From assembly GCF_003259695.1 (NCBI RefSeq), contig NZ_PZJH01000004.1:140216-204215 (forward strand): a stretch of DNA of 64,000 bases. The letters run 5' to 3'. Below are positions 36,702 to 47,274 of this stretch, one piece after another. Origin of the DNA: Macrococcus epidermidis. Lineage in GTDB: Bacteria; Bacillota; Bacilli; Staphylococcales; Staphylococcaceae. The position numbers and the translations under genes were made by a program. The notes beneath the pieces were generated by a model. It saw only the letters and a program-made list of their open reading frames with translations. It was not told the DNA's origin and made no database searches. Position 1 is the first letter of the stretch. Each line of letters starts with the position of its first letter.

Positions 36702-36986
36702 TTAAATCTCAATTGTGTCGATGAGTTCACCGGTATAAGCATCGACTGTAAATTCGTAATCTTTATCCTGCGTATTAATGATACCGCGATAAATGTGAGA
36801 GATCTGACCAAACTTTTCTTGTTTTTCTGGTTCATATACGATAGCTGAACCTGTAACGTGATCGAAGTTTGTCAGCACCAGTTGTAGCAGCGTTTCTGGG
36901 TGCTGCATCGTCATATGATGACGTAGTTGATAAGCGATAATACCAGTGACTACAATAACGGGAATGATGATTTGATATTTTTTCAT
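36702..36986 (-). CDS. Small membrane-anchored PepSY-like protein
   Basis: A 94-residue protein with an N-terminal membrane anchor (KKYQIIIPVIVVTGIIAYQL) and an extracellular part ending KDYEFTVDAYTGELIDTIEI, the recurring end of PepSY domains, which often modulate peptidases or sensors. The start at 36986 follows GAGAGGA; longer starts lack a site. It diverges from the M42 peptidase gene; a functional link is possible but unproven. Confidence 0.72.
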   Translation of the reverse strand: MKKYQIIIPVIVVTGIIAYQLRHHMTMQHPETLLQLVLTNFDHVTGSAIVYEPEKQEKFGQISHIYRGIINTQDKDYEFTVDAYTGELIDTIEI

Positions 36987-37079
36987 AGTTAAAAGTCCTC
37001 TCATCAATAAATTTGGAAGCAAAGCGTATAACTTTTAGGTTAACGTTTTGATTATATTCTAACATAAGGAGCAAAAAAC

Positions 37080-38144
37080 ATGACAGAACAACTATTAGAT
37101 ACGATAAAAACTTTAACTGAATTACATGGTGCGCCAGGACATGAACGTCTCGTACGTGATTATCTGTTAAAAAGATTATCACCACTGGCAGACGAAGTAT
37201 TACAAGATGGCTTAGGTGGCGTCTTCTTCGTAAAGAAATCAAAACAGGACAATGCTAAACGCATCATGATTGCAGCACATATGGATGAAGTCGGATTCAT
37301 GGTAACAGATATTACTGAAAAAGGATTACTTAAATTCACGGAAATCGGTGGGTGGCCAGCAGATGTCCTGCAGGCTCAAAAGATGCAAGTATTAACGCGT
37401 GACAACAAAACATATAGTGGTGTAATTGGCAGTGTGCCTGCACATTTTAGAACAGGTAAGGAAGCAACACCGCAAATTAAAGAAATGTTACTTGATGTGG
37501 GAGCAGAAAGTAAAGAACAAGTATTAGCAATGGGCATCCAAATCGGTGATTCAATCGTTCCGGCAGTTGATTTTGAACAATTGACTGAGAACAGATTCCT
37601 ATGTAAAGCATGGGACAATCGTTATGGATGTACAATTATCGTCGACCTGTTTGAACAATTAAAAGATACAGACTTACCGTTTGACCTTTATGTAGGTGCA
37701 AACGTGCAGGAAGAAGTTGGATTACGTGGTGCAGGGCCATCTGCAAATATGATCAAACCAGACTTAGCATTTGTCGTTGATTGTTCACCAGCCAATGACA
37801 CTGCAGGAAGTAATGCGAATGGTAAACTAGGCGAGGGAACGCTCGTTCGAATTATTGATAGAACGATGATTTTGAAACCGTCATTTAAACAATGGCTTGA
37901 AGAAATCTATGAAACAAATGATATTCAACATCAATATTATACTTCACCAGGTGGTACGGATGGTGGCGTTATCCATACTTCTTTACAAGGCATTCCGACA
38001 GCAGTAATCGGTGTACCAGCACGTTATATCCATTCCAATCACACAATTTTTGATATTCGGGACTATTATGCAGCACGTGATGGACTGCTTGCATTACTCA
38101 AAGACGTCAATGATGAAAAAATTGCATATTTAAAGATGAATTAA
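37080..38144 (+). CDS. M42-family aminopeptidase
   Basis: A 354-residue dinuclear metallopeptidase of the FrvX/glutamyl-aminopeptidase/cellulase-M family. Metal ligands are in AAHMDEVGFMV (near residue 63), AWDNRYGC (near 180), NVQEEVGLRGA (near 213) and the C-terminal RYIHSNH. It trims N-terminal residues from peptides in the cytoplasm as a large assembly. Ribosome site AAGGAGC. A terminator follows. Confidence 0.93.
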   Translation: MTEQLLDTIKTLTELHGAPGHERLVRDYLLKRLSPLADEVLQDGLGGVFFVKKSKQDNAKRIMIAAHMDEVGFMVTDITEKGLLKFTEIGGWPADVLQAQKMQVLTRDNKTYSGVIGSVPAHFRTGKEATPQIKEMLLDVGAESKEQVLAMGIQIGDSIVPAVDFEQLTENRFLCKAWDNRYGCTIIVDLFEQLKDTDLPFDLYVGANVQEEVGLRGAGPSANMIKPDLAFVVDCSPANDTAGSNANGKLGEGTLVRIIDRTMILKPSFKQWLEEIYETNDIQHQYYTSPGGTDGGVIHTSLQGIPTAVIGVPARYIHSNHTIFDIRDYYAARDGLLALLKDVNDEKIAYLKMN

Positions 38145-38160
38145 TAGTTTACTTTTTATT

Positions 38161-38193
38161 GAGATGAAGCGATAGTATTTGCTTCATCTTTTT
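38161..38193 (+). terminator. Terminator after the M42 peptidase gene
   Basis: GATGAAGC and GCTTCATC pair around a 10-base loop, followed by TTTTTC. Confidence 0.8.
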
Positions 38194-38284
38194 CATCTTG
38201 AGTATCTTTTTATTGACTTAAAATTAAAATGCTTTAAAATAAAACCTATTCCGAGTAAATTGATAAGAATAGGAGAATGGAAAA

Positions 38285-39049
38285 TTGAAAAAATTATTAG
38301 CTTTATTGTTTACAGCATTATTTATTTTAGCAGCATGTGGTAGTAATGACTCAGATAAAAAAGACAGCAAGAAAGAGATCACGATTGGAACAGAAGGTAC
38401 TTATGCACCATTTACTTTCCATGATAAGAACAACAAATTAACAGGTTTCGATGTGGAAGTAGCAGAAGCAGTAGCGAAAAAAGCAGGATATAAAGTGAAA
38501 TTCGTAGAAACACAATGGGATTCAATGTTCTCGGGACTTAACTCCGGTCGTTTCGATACGATTGCAAACCAGGTAGGTATGGATGCAGATCGTAAGAAGA
38601 AATATAATTTCTCTAAACCATACACTTACACACAAGGTGTATTAGTAACACGTAAAAATTCAGATATTAAATCATTTGATGACGTTAAAGGTCGCGCATT
38701 AGCACAAACTTTAACATCTAATTACGGCAAATTAGCGAAAGAAAAAGGCGCTAAAGTAACTTCAGTTGAAGGATTTAATCAGGCGATGGAAATGGTACTA
38801 TCTAACCGTGTTGAAGCAACTTTTAATGATAAAATTTCAGTATTAGATTACTTAAAACAAAAGAAAAATGCTGATATCAAAATTGTTGAAGGTAACGCTG
38901 AGAAAACACAATCAGGATTTGTATTTACTAAGAAAACAGATGAGAAAATCATCAAAGATTTTGATAAAGCATTAGATGCATTACAAAAAGACGGTACAAT
39001 GAAAAAAATCAGTGAAAAATGGTTCGGTGAAGATGTCACTCGTCCTTAA
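38285..39049 (+). CDS. Polar amino-acid ABC transporter substrate-binding lipoprotein
   Basis: A 254-residue family 3 solute-binding protein, starting at TTG after TAGGAGAATGG. The lipobox LFILAAC places the lipidated Cys near residue 18. EITIGTEGTYAPFTFHDKNNK-like sequence and TGFDVEVAEAVAKKAG are characteristic of cystine/glutamine-type binding proteins. With the next two genes it forms a complete importer. Its sequence is closest in style to cystine (TcyA-like) binders, but the ligand is not certain. Confidence 0.9.
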   Translation: MKKLLALLFTALFILAACGSNDSDKKDSKKEITIGTEGTYAPFTFHDKNNKLTGFDVEVAEAVAKKAGYKVKFVETQWDSMFSGLNSGRFDTIANQVGMDADRKKKYNFSKPYTYTQGVLVTRKNSDIKSFDDVKGRALAQTLTSNYGKLAKEKGAKVTSVEGFNQAMEMVLSNRVEATFNDKISVLDYLKQKKNADIKIVEGNAEKTQSGFVFTKKTDEKIIKDFDKALDALQKDGTMKKISEKWFGEDVTRP

Positions 39050-39752
39050 TGAAGAAATGTCCCATGCCCTGAATGCGGCGGCTCAAGCTTTTGAGCCAAT
39101 GCTTTGGGGTTTAGTCAAATATTCGATTCCGATTGCGATTGTTACGTTTATACTAGGATTTATTATTGCGATATTTACGGCGCTTGCACGTATTTCTAAT
39201 AATAAATTATTACGCATTCCAGCGCGTGTTTACGTATCAATCTTCCGAGGCACACCAATGCTTGTTCAGATGTTTATTATCTTCTTCGGTATCCCTGAAA
39301 TCGGCCGTCTGATTACAGGTGATCCGGATCAGGCATTTAAACTCGGATCCATTACAGCTGCTATTATTTCATTAAGTTTAAATGTTGGTGCTTATGGTTC
39401 TGAAATCATTCGTGGTGGTATATTATCAGTACCGCACGGACAAACTGAAGCAGCATATTCAATCGGGATGAGCCCAAAGAAAACGATGCAACGCATCATC
39501 TTACCACAGGCTATTCGTACAGCAACACCAGCATTAGGAAACACATTCCTGAGTTTAATTAAAGATACATCCCTATTAGGATATATATTGGTGGCTGAAA
39601 TGTTTAGAAATGCGCAGCAAGTTGCCTCAACAACATATGAATTCTTATCAATCTATACTTTAGTGGCGATTATGTACTGGGTGGTTTGTTTCATCGTTTC
39701 AATCATTCAAGGTATTTATGAAGAACGTGTTGAAAGGAAGTATCAACGATGA
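39033..39752 (+). CDS. Polar amino-acid ABC transporter permease
   Basis: A 239-residue (from ATG 39033) HisM/GlnP-type permease with about five membrane segments. Typical motifs are FRGTPMLVQMFIIFFGIPE and EAAYSIGMSPKKTMQRIILPQA (coupling loop). It overlaps the binding-protein gene by 17 bases; an ATG at 39057 after the stop is an alternative start. The ATPase gene overlaps its end as ATGA. Confidence 0.92.
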   Translation: MSLVLNEEMSHALNAAAQAFEPMLWGLVKYSIPIAIVTFILGFIIAIFTALARISNNKLLRIPARVYVSIFRGTPMLVQMFIIFFGIPEIGRLITGDPDQAFKLGSITAAIISLSLNVGAYGSEIIRGGILSVPHGQTEAAYSIGMSPKKTMQRIILPQAIRTATPALGNTFLSLIKDTSLLGYILVAEMFRNAQQVASTTYEFLSIYTLVAIMYWVVCFIVSIIQGIYEERVERKYQR

Positions 39753-40477
39753 TTTCAATACAAAATTTAGTTAAAAAATTTGGTGAAAAAACTGTACTTA
39801 AAGATATTGATCTTGAAGTTGCGAACGGTGAAGTTGTCGTACTTATCGGTCGTAGTGGTTCAGGTAAAACGACATTACTGCGTACAATGAATGCGTTAGA
39901 AATCCCTACATCAGGTACTGTGACTGTTGATGGTGTAACTTACACAGCAAACGACAAAAAATCACAAATTACAGTACGTAAGAAAACAGGGATGGTATTT
40001 CAAAACTTCCAGCTGTTTCCTCATATGACTGCTCTTGAAAACGTAATGGAAGGCTTAGTGCAAGTGAAAGGCATGAGTAAAGTGGAAGCGGAGAAAATTG
40101 CGGTAAATTTACTTGAAAAAGTTGATTTATTACATGTTAAAGATCAGTATCCAATTTCTCTTTCTGGTGGACAGCAACAACGTGTAGGTATTGCAAGAGC
40201 ACTTGCGATGAATCCGAAAGTGATGCTATTCGATGAACCGACATCAGCACTTGACCCAGAACTTGTGCAAGACGTTCTGAAAGTCATTAAAGGCTTAAGA
40301 GATGAAGGAATGACGATGGTGATCGTTACGCATGAAATGGCATTCGCAAGAAGTGTTGCCGACAAAGTTGCGTTTATCCATGATGGACGTATCGAAGAGT
40401 TAGATCATCCGGAACAAATCTTCACAAATCCAAAGTCAGAACATTTACAGCGGTTCTTAAACATTATATCGATTTAA
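39749..40477 (+). CDS. Polar amino-acid ABC transporter ATP-binding protein
   Basis: A 242-residue ABC ATPase of the GlnQ/TcyC type: Walker A GRSGSGKTT (near 33), signature LSGGQQQRVGIARAL (near 135), Walker B VMLFDEPTSALD. It completes the three-gene importer and is followed by a terminator. Confidence 0.95.
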   Translation: MISIQNLVKKFGEKTVLKDIDLEVANGEVVVLIGRSGSGKTTLLRTMNALEIPTSGTVTVDGVTYTANDKKSQITVRKKTGMVFQNFQLFPHMTALENVMEGLVQVKGMSKVEAEKIAVNLLEKVDLLHVKDQYPISLSGGQQQRVGIARALAMNPKVMLFDEPTSALDPELVQDVLKVIKGLRDEGMTMVIVTHEMAFARSVADKVAFIHDGRIEELDHPEQIFTNPKSEHLQRFLNIISI

Positions 40478-40480
40478 TTG

Positions 40481-40519
40481 AATCATTCATTTGCATATGC
40501 AGGTGAATGATTTTTTTGT
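40481..40519 (+). terminator. Terminator after the amino-acid ABC operon
   Basis: AATCATTCA and TGAATGATT pair across an internally self-complementary loop (TTTGCATATGCA), followed by seven T residues. Confidence 0.88.
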
Positions 40520-40625
40520 AATGATTGATAAGCACACCTTAATCACAATATAATCAATTTACATATGTTATTATTAAATACATTTGTGCTATGATAATGA
40601 AAATGATATTAAAGGAGCTGGCAGT

Positions 40626-41624
40626 TTGAAAGCATTACTTAAACGTTGGTTTGTTGATGGAATGAGCTTTATGGCATTAGGTTTATTCTGTTCGTTGATT
40701 ATCGGTCTTATTTTAGAAACTGTAGGAACAGAGTTAAAGCCTTTTCTAGACACTTCATTATTGATAGAAATCGGTAAACTGGCAAAACTTTATACCGGTG
40801 CAGCAGTAGGCGTTGCCGTTGCATTTGGTTTAGGTGCAAAGCCAATGGTCATATTTGCGAGTGCGGTAACTGGTATGTATGGCTATGAGCAAGGTGGGGC
40901 TGCTGGAACGTATGTGGTCAGTCTAGCAACAGCTGAGCTAGGTAGATTTTATAGTGGTAAAACAAAGATTGATATTATATTGACACCACTTTTAACATTA
41001 GTAATCGGAGCAATCATTGCCAAGCTTGTAGGACCATTTATTCAGGCATTTATGTTGTCACTTGGTGAATTTATTACATTTGCTACAGACCAACAACCGT
41101 TACTTATGGGAATTCTTGTTTCTCTTATTTTTGGACTTACTTTATCTAGTCCAATCTCGAGTGCAGCTTTAGCACTGATGTTAGGTATTAATGGCACTGC
41201 AGCGGCTGCTGCTACAATCGGCTGTTGTTGTCATATGATTGGTTTTGCGGTGACAAGTTTTAAAGATAACGGTATACAAGGATTGATTGCGCATGGTATT
41301 GGAACGAGTAAGATTCAAATTCCAAACTACATGTTACATCCATTTATTTTAGTGCCGCCTGTGATCGCGAGTATTATTGTAGCACCAATTATGACGATGC
41401 TCTGGCCAATGAAAAATGCTGCTGCAGGTGCTGGGATGGGGACGAGTGGTTTCGTAGGACAGATTATGACAATCAAAACGATGGGCAGTAGTTTAACAAC
41501 ATGGATGCAGATTGGACTGTTTCATTTCCTTTTACCTGGTGTTATCAGTTATATTGTATATATAATGATGAGCCGAGCTAATATTATCAAAGCCGGCGAA
41601 CAAAAGATTAACACAGGAGGTTAA
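40626..41624 (+). CDS. PTS EIIC-like membrane protein (PTS_EIIC_2 type), orphan
   Basis: A 332-residue polytopic protein with about eight to nine hydrophobic segments. GKLAKLYTGAAVGVAVAFGLGAKPMV, EQGGAAGTYVVSLATAELG and TLSSPISSAALALMLG match the PF13303-type IIC proteins. No IIA, IIB or sugar-metabolism genes are nearby, so a phosphotransfer role is doubtful. The TTG at 40626 is chosen because AAAGGAGCTG lies about 8 bases upstream; a further upstream TTG would lack a site. It ends 4 bases before ytpP. Confidence 0.8.
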   Translation: MKALLKRWFVDGMSFMALGLFCSLIIGLILETVGTELKPFLDTSLLIEIGKLAKLYTGAAVGVAVAFGLGAKPMVIFASAVTGMYGYEQGGAAGTYVVSLATAELGRFYSGKTKIDIILTPLLTLVIGAIIAKLVGPFIQAFMLSLGEFITFATDQQPLLMGILVSLIFGLTLSSPISSAALALMLGINGTAAAAATIGCCCHMIGFAVTSFKDNGIQGLIAHGIGTSKIQIPNYMLHPFILVPPVIASIIVAPIMTMLWPMKNAAAGAGMGTSGFVGQIMTIKTMGSSLTTWMQIGLFHFLLPGVISYIVYIMMSRANIIKAGEQKINTGG

Positions 41625-41628
41625 CGTA

Positions 41629-41937
41629 ATGAAAAAGATAGAGCATATTGAGGCATTTAGAGAAGCGATTATACAACCAACGATAGCAATGTTTACTGCA
41701 ACGTGGTGTCCGGATTGTCACTTTATTGATCCGTTGATGCCTGAAATCGAAGCAGAAAATCCAGAATACCAGTTTATTTCTATCGACAGAGATGAATTTA
41801 TTGATTTAGCAGTAGAATATGAAGTGATGGGTATTCCGAGCTTTATCGCATTTAAAGATTCTGAAGTAATCGGACGTTTTGTATCGAAAGATAGAAAAAC
41901 AAAAGAACAAGTGAACGAATTTATACAAAGTTTATAA
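41629..41937 (+). CDS. ytpP: Thioredoxin-like protein (YtpP)
   Basis: A 102-residue thioredoxin fold with active site ATWCPDCHFI (CPDC, near residue 27) and cis-Pro in VMGIPSFIAF. The CPDC pair differs from the CGPC of true thioredoxin. It opens the conserved ytpP-ytpQ-ytpR-sftA-murC block of Bacillales. AGGAGGTTAACG precedes the ATG. A terminator separates it from ytpQ. Confidence 0.9.
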   Translation: MKKIEHIEAFREAIIQPTIAMFTATWCPDCHFIDPLMPEIEAENPEYQFISIDRDEFIDLAVEYEVMGIPSFIAFKDSEVIGRFVSKDRKTKEQVNEFIQSL

Positions 41938-41945
41938 AATATGTT

Positions 41946-41982
41946 AACCACTACGCGTTGCTTTAAACGGTAGTGGTTTTAT
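41946..41982 (+). terminator. Terminator between ytpP and ytpQ
   Basis: AACCACTA and TAGTGGTT pair with further pairing inside, followed by TTATTG. Confidence 0.75.
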
Positions 41983-42014
41983 TGTACAATGAAAGTTATG
42001 TGAGGAGTGAGAAT

Positions 42015-42890
42015 GTGAATGTTTTTGAAATAAGAGATCGATTGACTGAATCATTAGATACTTCAATCGTTTCAACAAAGTTTGACCGTAAAGAAGAAAC
42101 ACTGCGCGTAGAGCGTCTTGATAATAATAAAGGTTTAACGATAAAGCTTGCACCTGTTGCAGCTAAATATAAAGAGAAGAAAGAAAGCATTATTGAAGAA
42201 GTATTATATTATATCAACGAAACCATTCAGGCGATGGGCAATACGACTTTGCCGGAAGGTGCGAAGATCATGCCTGTTATTCGTTCGACGAGTTTTCCTA
42301 AAGCACAAAATGATGTGCCGTTTTTAATTACAGAACATACGGCAGAAACAAATATTTATTACGCGATAGATTTAGGCAAGTCATATCGTTTAATTGATGC
42401 AGAGATTCAAAGTGAATTAGGTATTGATGAAACACACATTAAAGAACAAGCTTTATTTAATGTAAAAGGGTTAAAGACGACGTATAAAACAGATGTTGTC
42501 GCAGGCAATACATATTATTTCTTCAATGCTAATGATGGTTATGATGCAAGTCGCATATTAAACAAGCAGCTGTTAAAAGATTTTGAAGCACACATTACTG
42601 GAGAAATGTTAGTTGCTACACCTCATGCAGATGTTTTGATAATCGCTGATATTCAAAATGAAACGGGGTATGACATACTTGCACAAATGATGATGACTTT
42701 CTTTGCGAATGGACTCGTACCGATTACATCTTTATCTTTCCAGTATAAAGATGATGTGTTAACACCGGTATTTATATTAGGAAAGAATAATGCAAAGCGT
42801 GATCAGGAAGCAATCAAGCGTATTGAAAGTAACCGTCAGAAGTTTATGGCAGAACAAGCGCAACAAACACAACATAAAGACAAAAAATGA
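42015..42890 (+). CDS. ytpQ: DUF1444 family protein (YtpQ)
   Basis: A 291-residue soluble protein of DUF1444, conserved next to ytpR in Bacillales, function unknown. The GTG start at 42015 follows GAGGAGTGA by 4 bases and gives MNVFEIRDRL, the family N-terminus; a longer reading lies across the terminator and promoter region. The C-terminal residues are Gln-rich (AEQAQQTQHKDKK). Confidence 0.88.
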   Translation: MNVFEIRDRLTESLDTSIVSTKFDRKEETLRVERLDNNKGLTIKLAPVAAKYKEKKESIIEEVLYYINETIQAMGNTTLPEGAKIMPVIRSTSFPKAQNDVPFLITEHTAETNIYYAIDLGKSYRLIDAEIQSELGIDETHIKEQALFNVKGLKTTYKTDVVAGNTYYFFNANDGYDASRILNKQLLKDFEAHITGEMLVATPHADVLIIADIQNETGYDILAQMMMTFFANGLVPITSLSFQYKDDVLTPVFILGKNNAKRDQEAIKRIESNRQKFMAEQAQQTQHKDKK

Positions 42891-43015
42891 TGATATCATT
42901 AAATTATATTGAGTGTAATATTTCTGTTATTTTTAATTGATTTTTTAAGAAAAACGATTGAATAAAGCATATAATAGATAAAGAATAATAATACAAACTT
43001 TTAAGGAGCAAACAT

Positions 43016-43612
43016 ATGAATATTTTTTATAACAAAGTCGTTGGAGATTATTTATTTATTACATTAGAACCAGTTGATGGACCATTTGAATATGAAACAA
43101 ACGGTGATATCATCACGATAAAAAAAGATGACAAAGTCGTAGGATATAACGTTAGCGGTGTTGAAACATTAGGATTAGATACAAATGGACAAGTAAAATT
43201 AGATGAAAATTTAATGTCTAAAATTAATGACCTATTATTACAAAAAGGATTAGAAGCACCATTAGAAGTAGATTTATCACCTAAATTCGTAGTAGGTTTT
43301 GTTGAAATATGTGAGAAACACCCTGATGCTGATAAATTAAATGTCACAACGGTTGATGTCGGGACTGAAAAATTACAGATTGTCTGTGGCGCAAAAAATA
43401 TCGCACAAGGTCAGAAAGTTGTAGTCGCAAAAGTTGGTGCTGTCATGCCGAGCGGGATGCAGATTAAAGATGCTGAGCTACGTGGTGTACCTTCAAAAGG
43501 TATGATTTGTTCGGAACGTGAATTAGGATTAACAGATTCTGAAGAGAAAAAAGGTATTTTAGTACTAGATGATTCGCGTGAGATTGGCGAAGACTTCTTT
43601 AAAGCAGAATAG
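43016..43612 (+). CDS. ytpR: YtpR-family tRNA-binding-domain protein
   Basis: A 198-residue protein: an N-terminal DUF4479-like part, then an OB-fold tRNA-binding domain (residues 95-198) with FVVGFVEICEKHPDADKLNV, IVCGAKNIAQGQKVVVA and GMICSERELGL, as in the extension of PheT. Function is not established. AAGGAGC precedes the ATG. sftA starts 9 bases after its stop. Confidence 0.92.
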   Translation: MNIFYNKVVGDYLFITLEPVDGPFEYETNGDIITIKKDDKVVGYNVSGVETLGLDTNGQVKLDENLMSKINDLLLQKGLEAPLEVDLSPKFVVGFVEICEKHPDADKLNVTTVDVGTEKLQIVCGAKNIAQGQKVVVAKVGAVMPSGMQIKDAELRGVPSKGMICSERELGLTDSEEKKGILVLDDSREIGEDFFKAE

Positions 43613-43621
43613 GGTGATAAC

Positions 43622-46600
43622 ATGAGTTGGTTTGATAAACTATTTGGAGAATCATCAGAGAAAACAGAACATACGCAAGATCAAACACATGAAGACGATG
43701 TCTATCGCAGACCACGAGGAAAATTCAGATTCCCACTAAATGTAGAAAATATTAAAACAGCAGAACATCATCGTACACTAGATAATGTTAATGATGCACA
43801 GATTACAGATGATAATCATGAATATATTGAACCGGTTCAACCTCGTCGTGAAACATATATTGCTCAAAATGAAAGTGTAAACACAGAAGAAATTAGAGCA
43901 TCATTTTCCTCTGATTACGTTCCAAGACGTGAAAGAAGAAGAGATAGAAATAGCGAACAGCAATCATTTCATACAAGACGCACTGAATCATTAAGTAATA
44001 ATGAAGCTATTGATCGTTATCAGCCTAAGACAAGATTAAACGATACACCAAAGTATACTTCATATCAACCGAAGGATAAACGTAATAGCATTCATAAAGC
44101 TAACAATACACAGACATTCAGTGAGAAACAATATAGTGTACATCAGCCTAAATTTAAAGCATCTGTTGTACCTTCAGCTATCTATGGTACGAAGCCAAGA
44201 AAAGATCCGGCATCTTTAAAGCAACCAATTCAGCCGCTACAAGGTAAGAAAACAGTAGAAGCGAGACCTGCAACCCCGACACATCGTAAAGAAGATAATA
44301 CAGTCAATATTGAGAATGTCTATGCTTCTCAAATTGTTGCTGAAATTAGACGTGAACGCGAAAAAAAATTGCAGCGTAAAAAAGCGTTTGAACAAGAACG
44401 TGAACTTAAGAAACTTCAGGAGTTAGAAATATCTTCGATGATGCGAGAAGAAAAAAGTGATGTTGAATATGTTCACGCTGAACCGGAAACAACTGAATTT
44501 GACGAACGTGTAACGATTATTGAAGAAGATGTTGTCGTACACGAACCCGTTATCAATCATATTGATTTGACTGAAGACAGTGAAGAAGATGTCAGTGAAA
44601 TAGAAGAACATGAAATAGAAGAAAGTATTGATGAAACAGAAGCCATCACTATCTCTGAAGGTGAAAGATATACGTATTCTACAAAGACACCATTTAATCC
44701 TGCTAATGCTGAGCGTTTAACAATTATTGAAGCAGCAGAAGAACAAAGTTATGAAGACGAAACTGCTGATGATGGTAAAGAAGAAATTGCTGAAGTGGAA
44801 GAAGTAACACTTTTAGAGCGTGACGTTGAAACATTGGAACAAACATCAACAGAAGATGAATTCTTAGATGAGAATGTGACGTTCGAACCGTTAGAAGAGC
44901 AACGGATTGAAATCGATGATGATGCTTATGAGATGATTGATGAAGATATAGAATATAAAGAAGAAGAATCTGAAGAAGTAATTAGTGAAACTACAGATGT
45001 TTATACAGCACATTCAAAATCATTAGAACCGATACTTGAACCGGATTTCAAACAAATGTCAGAGGTCGATGTAGTAGTTTCTGGAGATAGTGAGTATGAA
45101 GCAGTTGATGAAAATTCTTTAGAACCCGTTATTCCGTTAATTGAAACTGAGGAAGATACCGAAGTATTCGATGAATTAGATGCTACTGAAGAAAAAGACG
45201 TTATTGATAAGTTGGATACTACAAAAGCGCACGCATCATTTGAACCTGTTCTTACGCCTGAAAATACAGAAGAAGTGACTCTACCTGAGTTAACAATTGA
45301 TGATAGTGATCAATTAGATGAAACAAATGAAGCAGAACAAAGCGTTGTTACAGGTAATATCAATCAACATCTTTCTTCAGGACATTACGTTCAAGTTGAA
45401 AATAATGAGATTAAAGCAAATATTCGTGATCATCAGCCGCAAGCCGTTATCTCATCAGCACAACAACCTAAAAAGAAAGTATCACCATTCAATGTCGTCA
45501 TGACACCAAGTGATAAACGCCGTTTACTGGATAAAAAACGACAAGCTGAAAATCAGCTGTCACAGAATATTCAGCAAAACGAAGTAAAAGATCATTTGAA
45601 TGCTGTTGAACAGACGGACGTTGCTGAAGATGTTACGATTGCAGATGATATTCAGCAGTCATTTGAACAGCAGGGTACGGTAGAGGAAAATATCGTTCAG
45701 CAAGATCATAACGCAGTCGAAGAAGTAAAAGAAACAGAAGAAGTAGATAAAGATATTGAAACAGTAGAAGAAGAAAATATATCAACTACTGTAACTGCAT
45801 CACAACCTCAATCTAATCAGATTGTGAGCAACAATGGGTATCCAGTGAAAAAAGAACCGACGAAGCGTATCGGTCCAAAATATTTGTTACCACCAGTTTC
45901 TCTATTAAATCCTGAAGATAAGGTAGAACGCGATGAAACGTGGGTAGAAGAACATAAAGCACAGCTGGATGATGCTTTCTATCACTTTAATGTTCCGGCA
46001 AAGGTTGAAAATGTTGTCGTCGGTCCATCCGTTACACGTTTTGAACTGTCTGTTGAAAAAGGTGTGAAAGTTTCTCGCATTACAAATTTACAGGATGATA
46101 TTAAGATGGCACTTGCCGCTAAAGATATTCGTATTGAAGCACCGATTCCAGGCACTTCACTTGTAGGTGTAGAAGTACCTAACGTTGAAACGCGTAATGT
46201 AAATTTAAGCGAAGTTTTATTCAGTAAGAAGATGAAATTTGCAGAGAGTAAACTTACAGTAGCACTTGGTGCTCGTATTAATAACGAGCCGATGATTATG
46301 GATCTTGCTAAGATGCCTCACGGTCTAATCGCTGGAGCTACAGGTTCTGGTAAATCAGTTTGTATCAATTCGATATTAGTTTCGTTATTATATAGAAATA
46401 ATCCGAATGAGCTTAAATTACTATTAATCGATCCGAAGATGGTAGAACTTGCGCCGTATAATGATTTACCGCATTTAATTGCGCCTGTTATAACAGATGT
46501 GAAAGCAGCAACAGAAAGTTTAAAATGGGTCGTTGAAGAGATGGAACGTCGTTACAAAATATTTGCAGATATTCATGTTCGTAATATTACTGCTTATAAT

Positions 46601-47263
46601 CAGAAGGTAAGTTACGTAGAGCGTTTACCGAAGATTGTCATCGTTATCGATGAGTTAGCGGATTTAATGATGATGTCTCCGCAAGATGTAGAGCATGCTA
46701 TCGCACGTATTGCACAAAAAGCACGTGCTGCCGGTATCCATATGATTCTAGCAACACAACGCCCTTCAGTAAATGTAATAACAGGACTGATTAAAGCAAA
46801 TGTTCCTACGCGAATTGCCTTTATGGTTTCTTCAGCAGTCGACTCAAGAACAATCATTGATAGTGGCGGAGCTGAAAAGCTTTTAGGAAATGGCGATATG
46901 TTGTATCTTGGTAATGGAATGAATAAACCAATTCGAATTCAAGGTAACTTTGTTTCTGATGAAGAAATAGATGCAGTTGTTCAATATGTCAAGACACAAG
47001 GTGAACCGAATTATTTATTTCAGGAAAAAGAATTGCTGAAGAAAGTTTCGGAAACACCTAAAGATGAATTATTTAATGAAATTTGTGATTTTATGATTGA
47101 TGAAGGTCATATTTCAACATCTCAAATTCAACGTAGATTCCAGATTGGTTATAATCGTGCTGCACGCATTATCGATCAGCTGGAAGAAATGGGTTACGTT
47201 AGTGGCCAGAACGGCTCTAAACCAAGAGCAGTATTAATAACGGAAAAACAAGCAGAATATTAG
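43622..47263 (+). CDS. sftA: FtsK/SpoIIIE-family DNA translocase, soluble SftA/YtpS type
   Basis: A 1213-residue protein. Residues 1 to about 745 are a highly charged, mostly acidic, low-complexity region with no membrane helix visible. From [15 protein letters not shown] (near 750) the conserved alpha, beta and gamma domains follow: Walker A GATGSGKS (near 905), Walker [12 protein letters not shown] (near 1004) and the winged-helix gamma domain from about 1150. It pumps chromosomal DNA away from the septum. Its position between ytpR and murC matches Bacillus sftA. Short repeats of the form S-[LF]-E-P-[IV] occur near residues 465, 498 and 538. Confidence 0.92.
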   Translation: MSWFDKLFGESSEKTEHTQDQTHEDDVYRRPRGKFRFPLNVENIKTAEHHRTLDNVNDAQITDDNHEYIEPVQPRRETYIAQNESVNTEEIRASFSSDYVPRRERRRDRNSEQQSFHTRRTESLSNNEAIDRYQPKTRLNDTPKYTSYQPKDKRNSIHKANNTQTFSEKQYSVHQPKFKASVVPSAIYGTKPRKDPASLKQPIQPLQGKKTVEARPATPTHRKEDNTVNIENVYASQIVAEIRREREKKLQRKKAFEQERELKKLQELEISSMMREEKSDVEYVHAEPETTEFDERVTIIEEDVVVHEPVINHIDLTEDSEEDVSEIEEHEIEESIDETEAITISEGERYTYSTKTPFNPANAERLTIIEAAEEQSYEDETADDGKEEIAEVEEVTLLERDVETLEQTSTEDEFLDENVTFEPLEEQRIEIDDDAYEMIDEDIEYKEEESEEVISETTDVYTAHSKSLEPILEPDFKQMSEVDVVVSGDSEYEAVDENSLEPVIPLIETEEDTEVFDELDATEEKDVIDKLDTTKAHASFEPVLTPENTEEVTLPELTIDDSDQLDETNEAEQSVVTGNINQHLSSGHYVQVENNEIKANIRDHQPQAVISSAQQPKKKVSPFNVVMTPSDKRRLLDKKRQAENQLSQNIQQNEVKDHLNAVEQTDVAEDVTIADDIQQSFEQQGTVEENIVQQDHNAVEEVKETEEVDKDIETVEEENISTTVTASQPQSNQIVSNNGYPVKKEPTKRIGPKYLLPPVSLLNPEDKVERDETWVEEHKAQLDDAFYHFNVPAKVENVVVGPSVTRFELSVEKGVKVSRITNLQDDIKMALAAKDIRIEAPIPGTSLVGVEVPNVETRNVNLSEVLFSKKMKFAESKLTVALGARINNEPMIMDLAKMPHGLIAGATGSGKSVCINSILVSLLYRNNPNELKLLLIDPKMVELAPYNDLPHLIAPVITDVKAATESLKWVVEEMERRYKIFADIHVRNITAYNQKVSYVERLPKIVIVIDELADLMMMSPQDVEHAIARIAQKARAAGIHMILATQRPSVNVITGLIKANVPTRIAFMVSSAVDSRTIIDSGGAEKLLGNGDMLYLGNGMNKPIRIQGNFVSDEEIDAVVQYVKTQGEPNYLFQEKELLKKVSETPKDELFNEICDFMIDEGHISTSQIQRRFQIGYNRAARIIDQLEEMGYVSGQNGSKPRAVLITEKQAEY

Positions 47264-47274
47264 GAGATGAGCAC

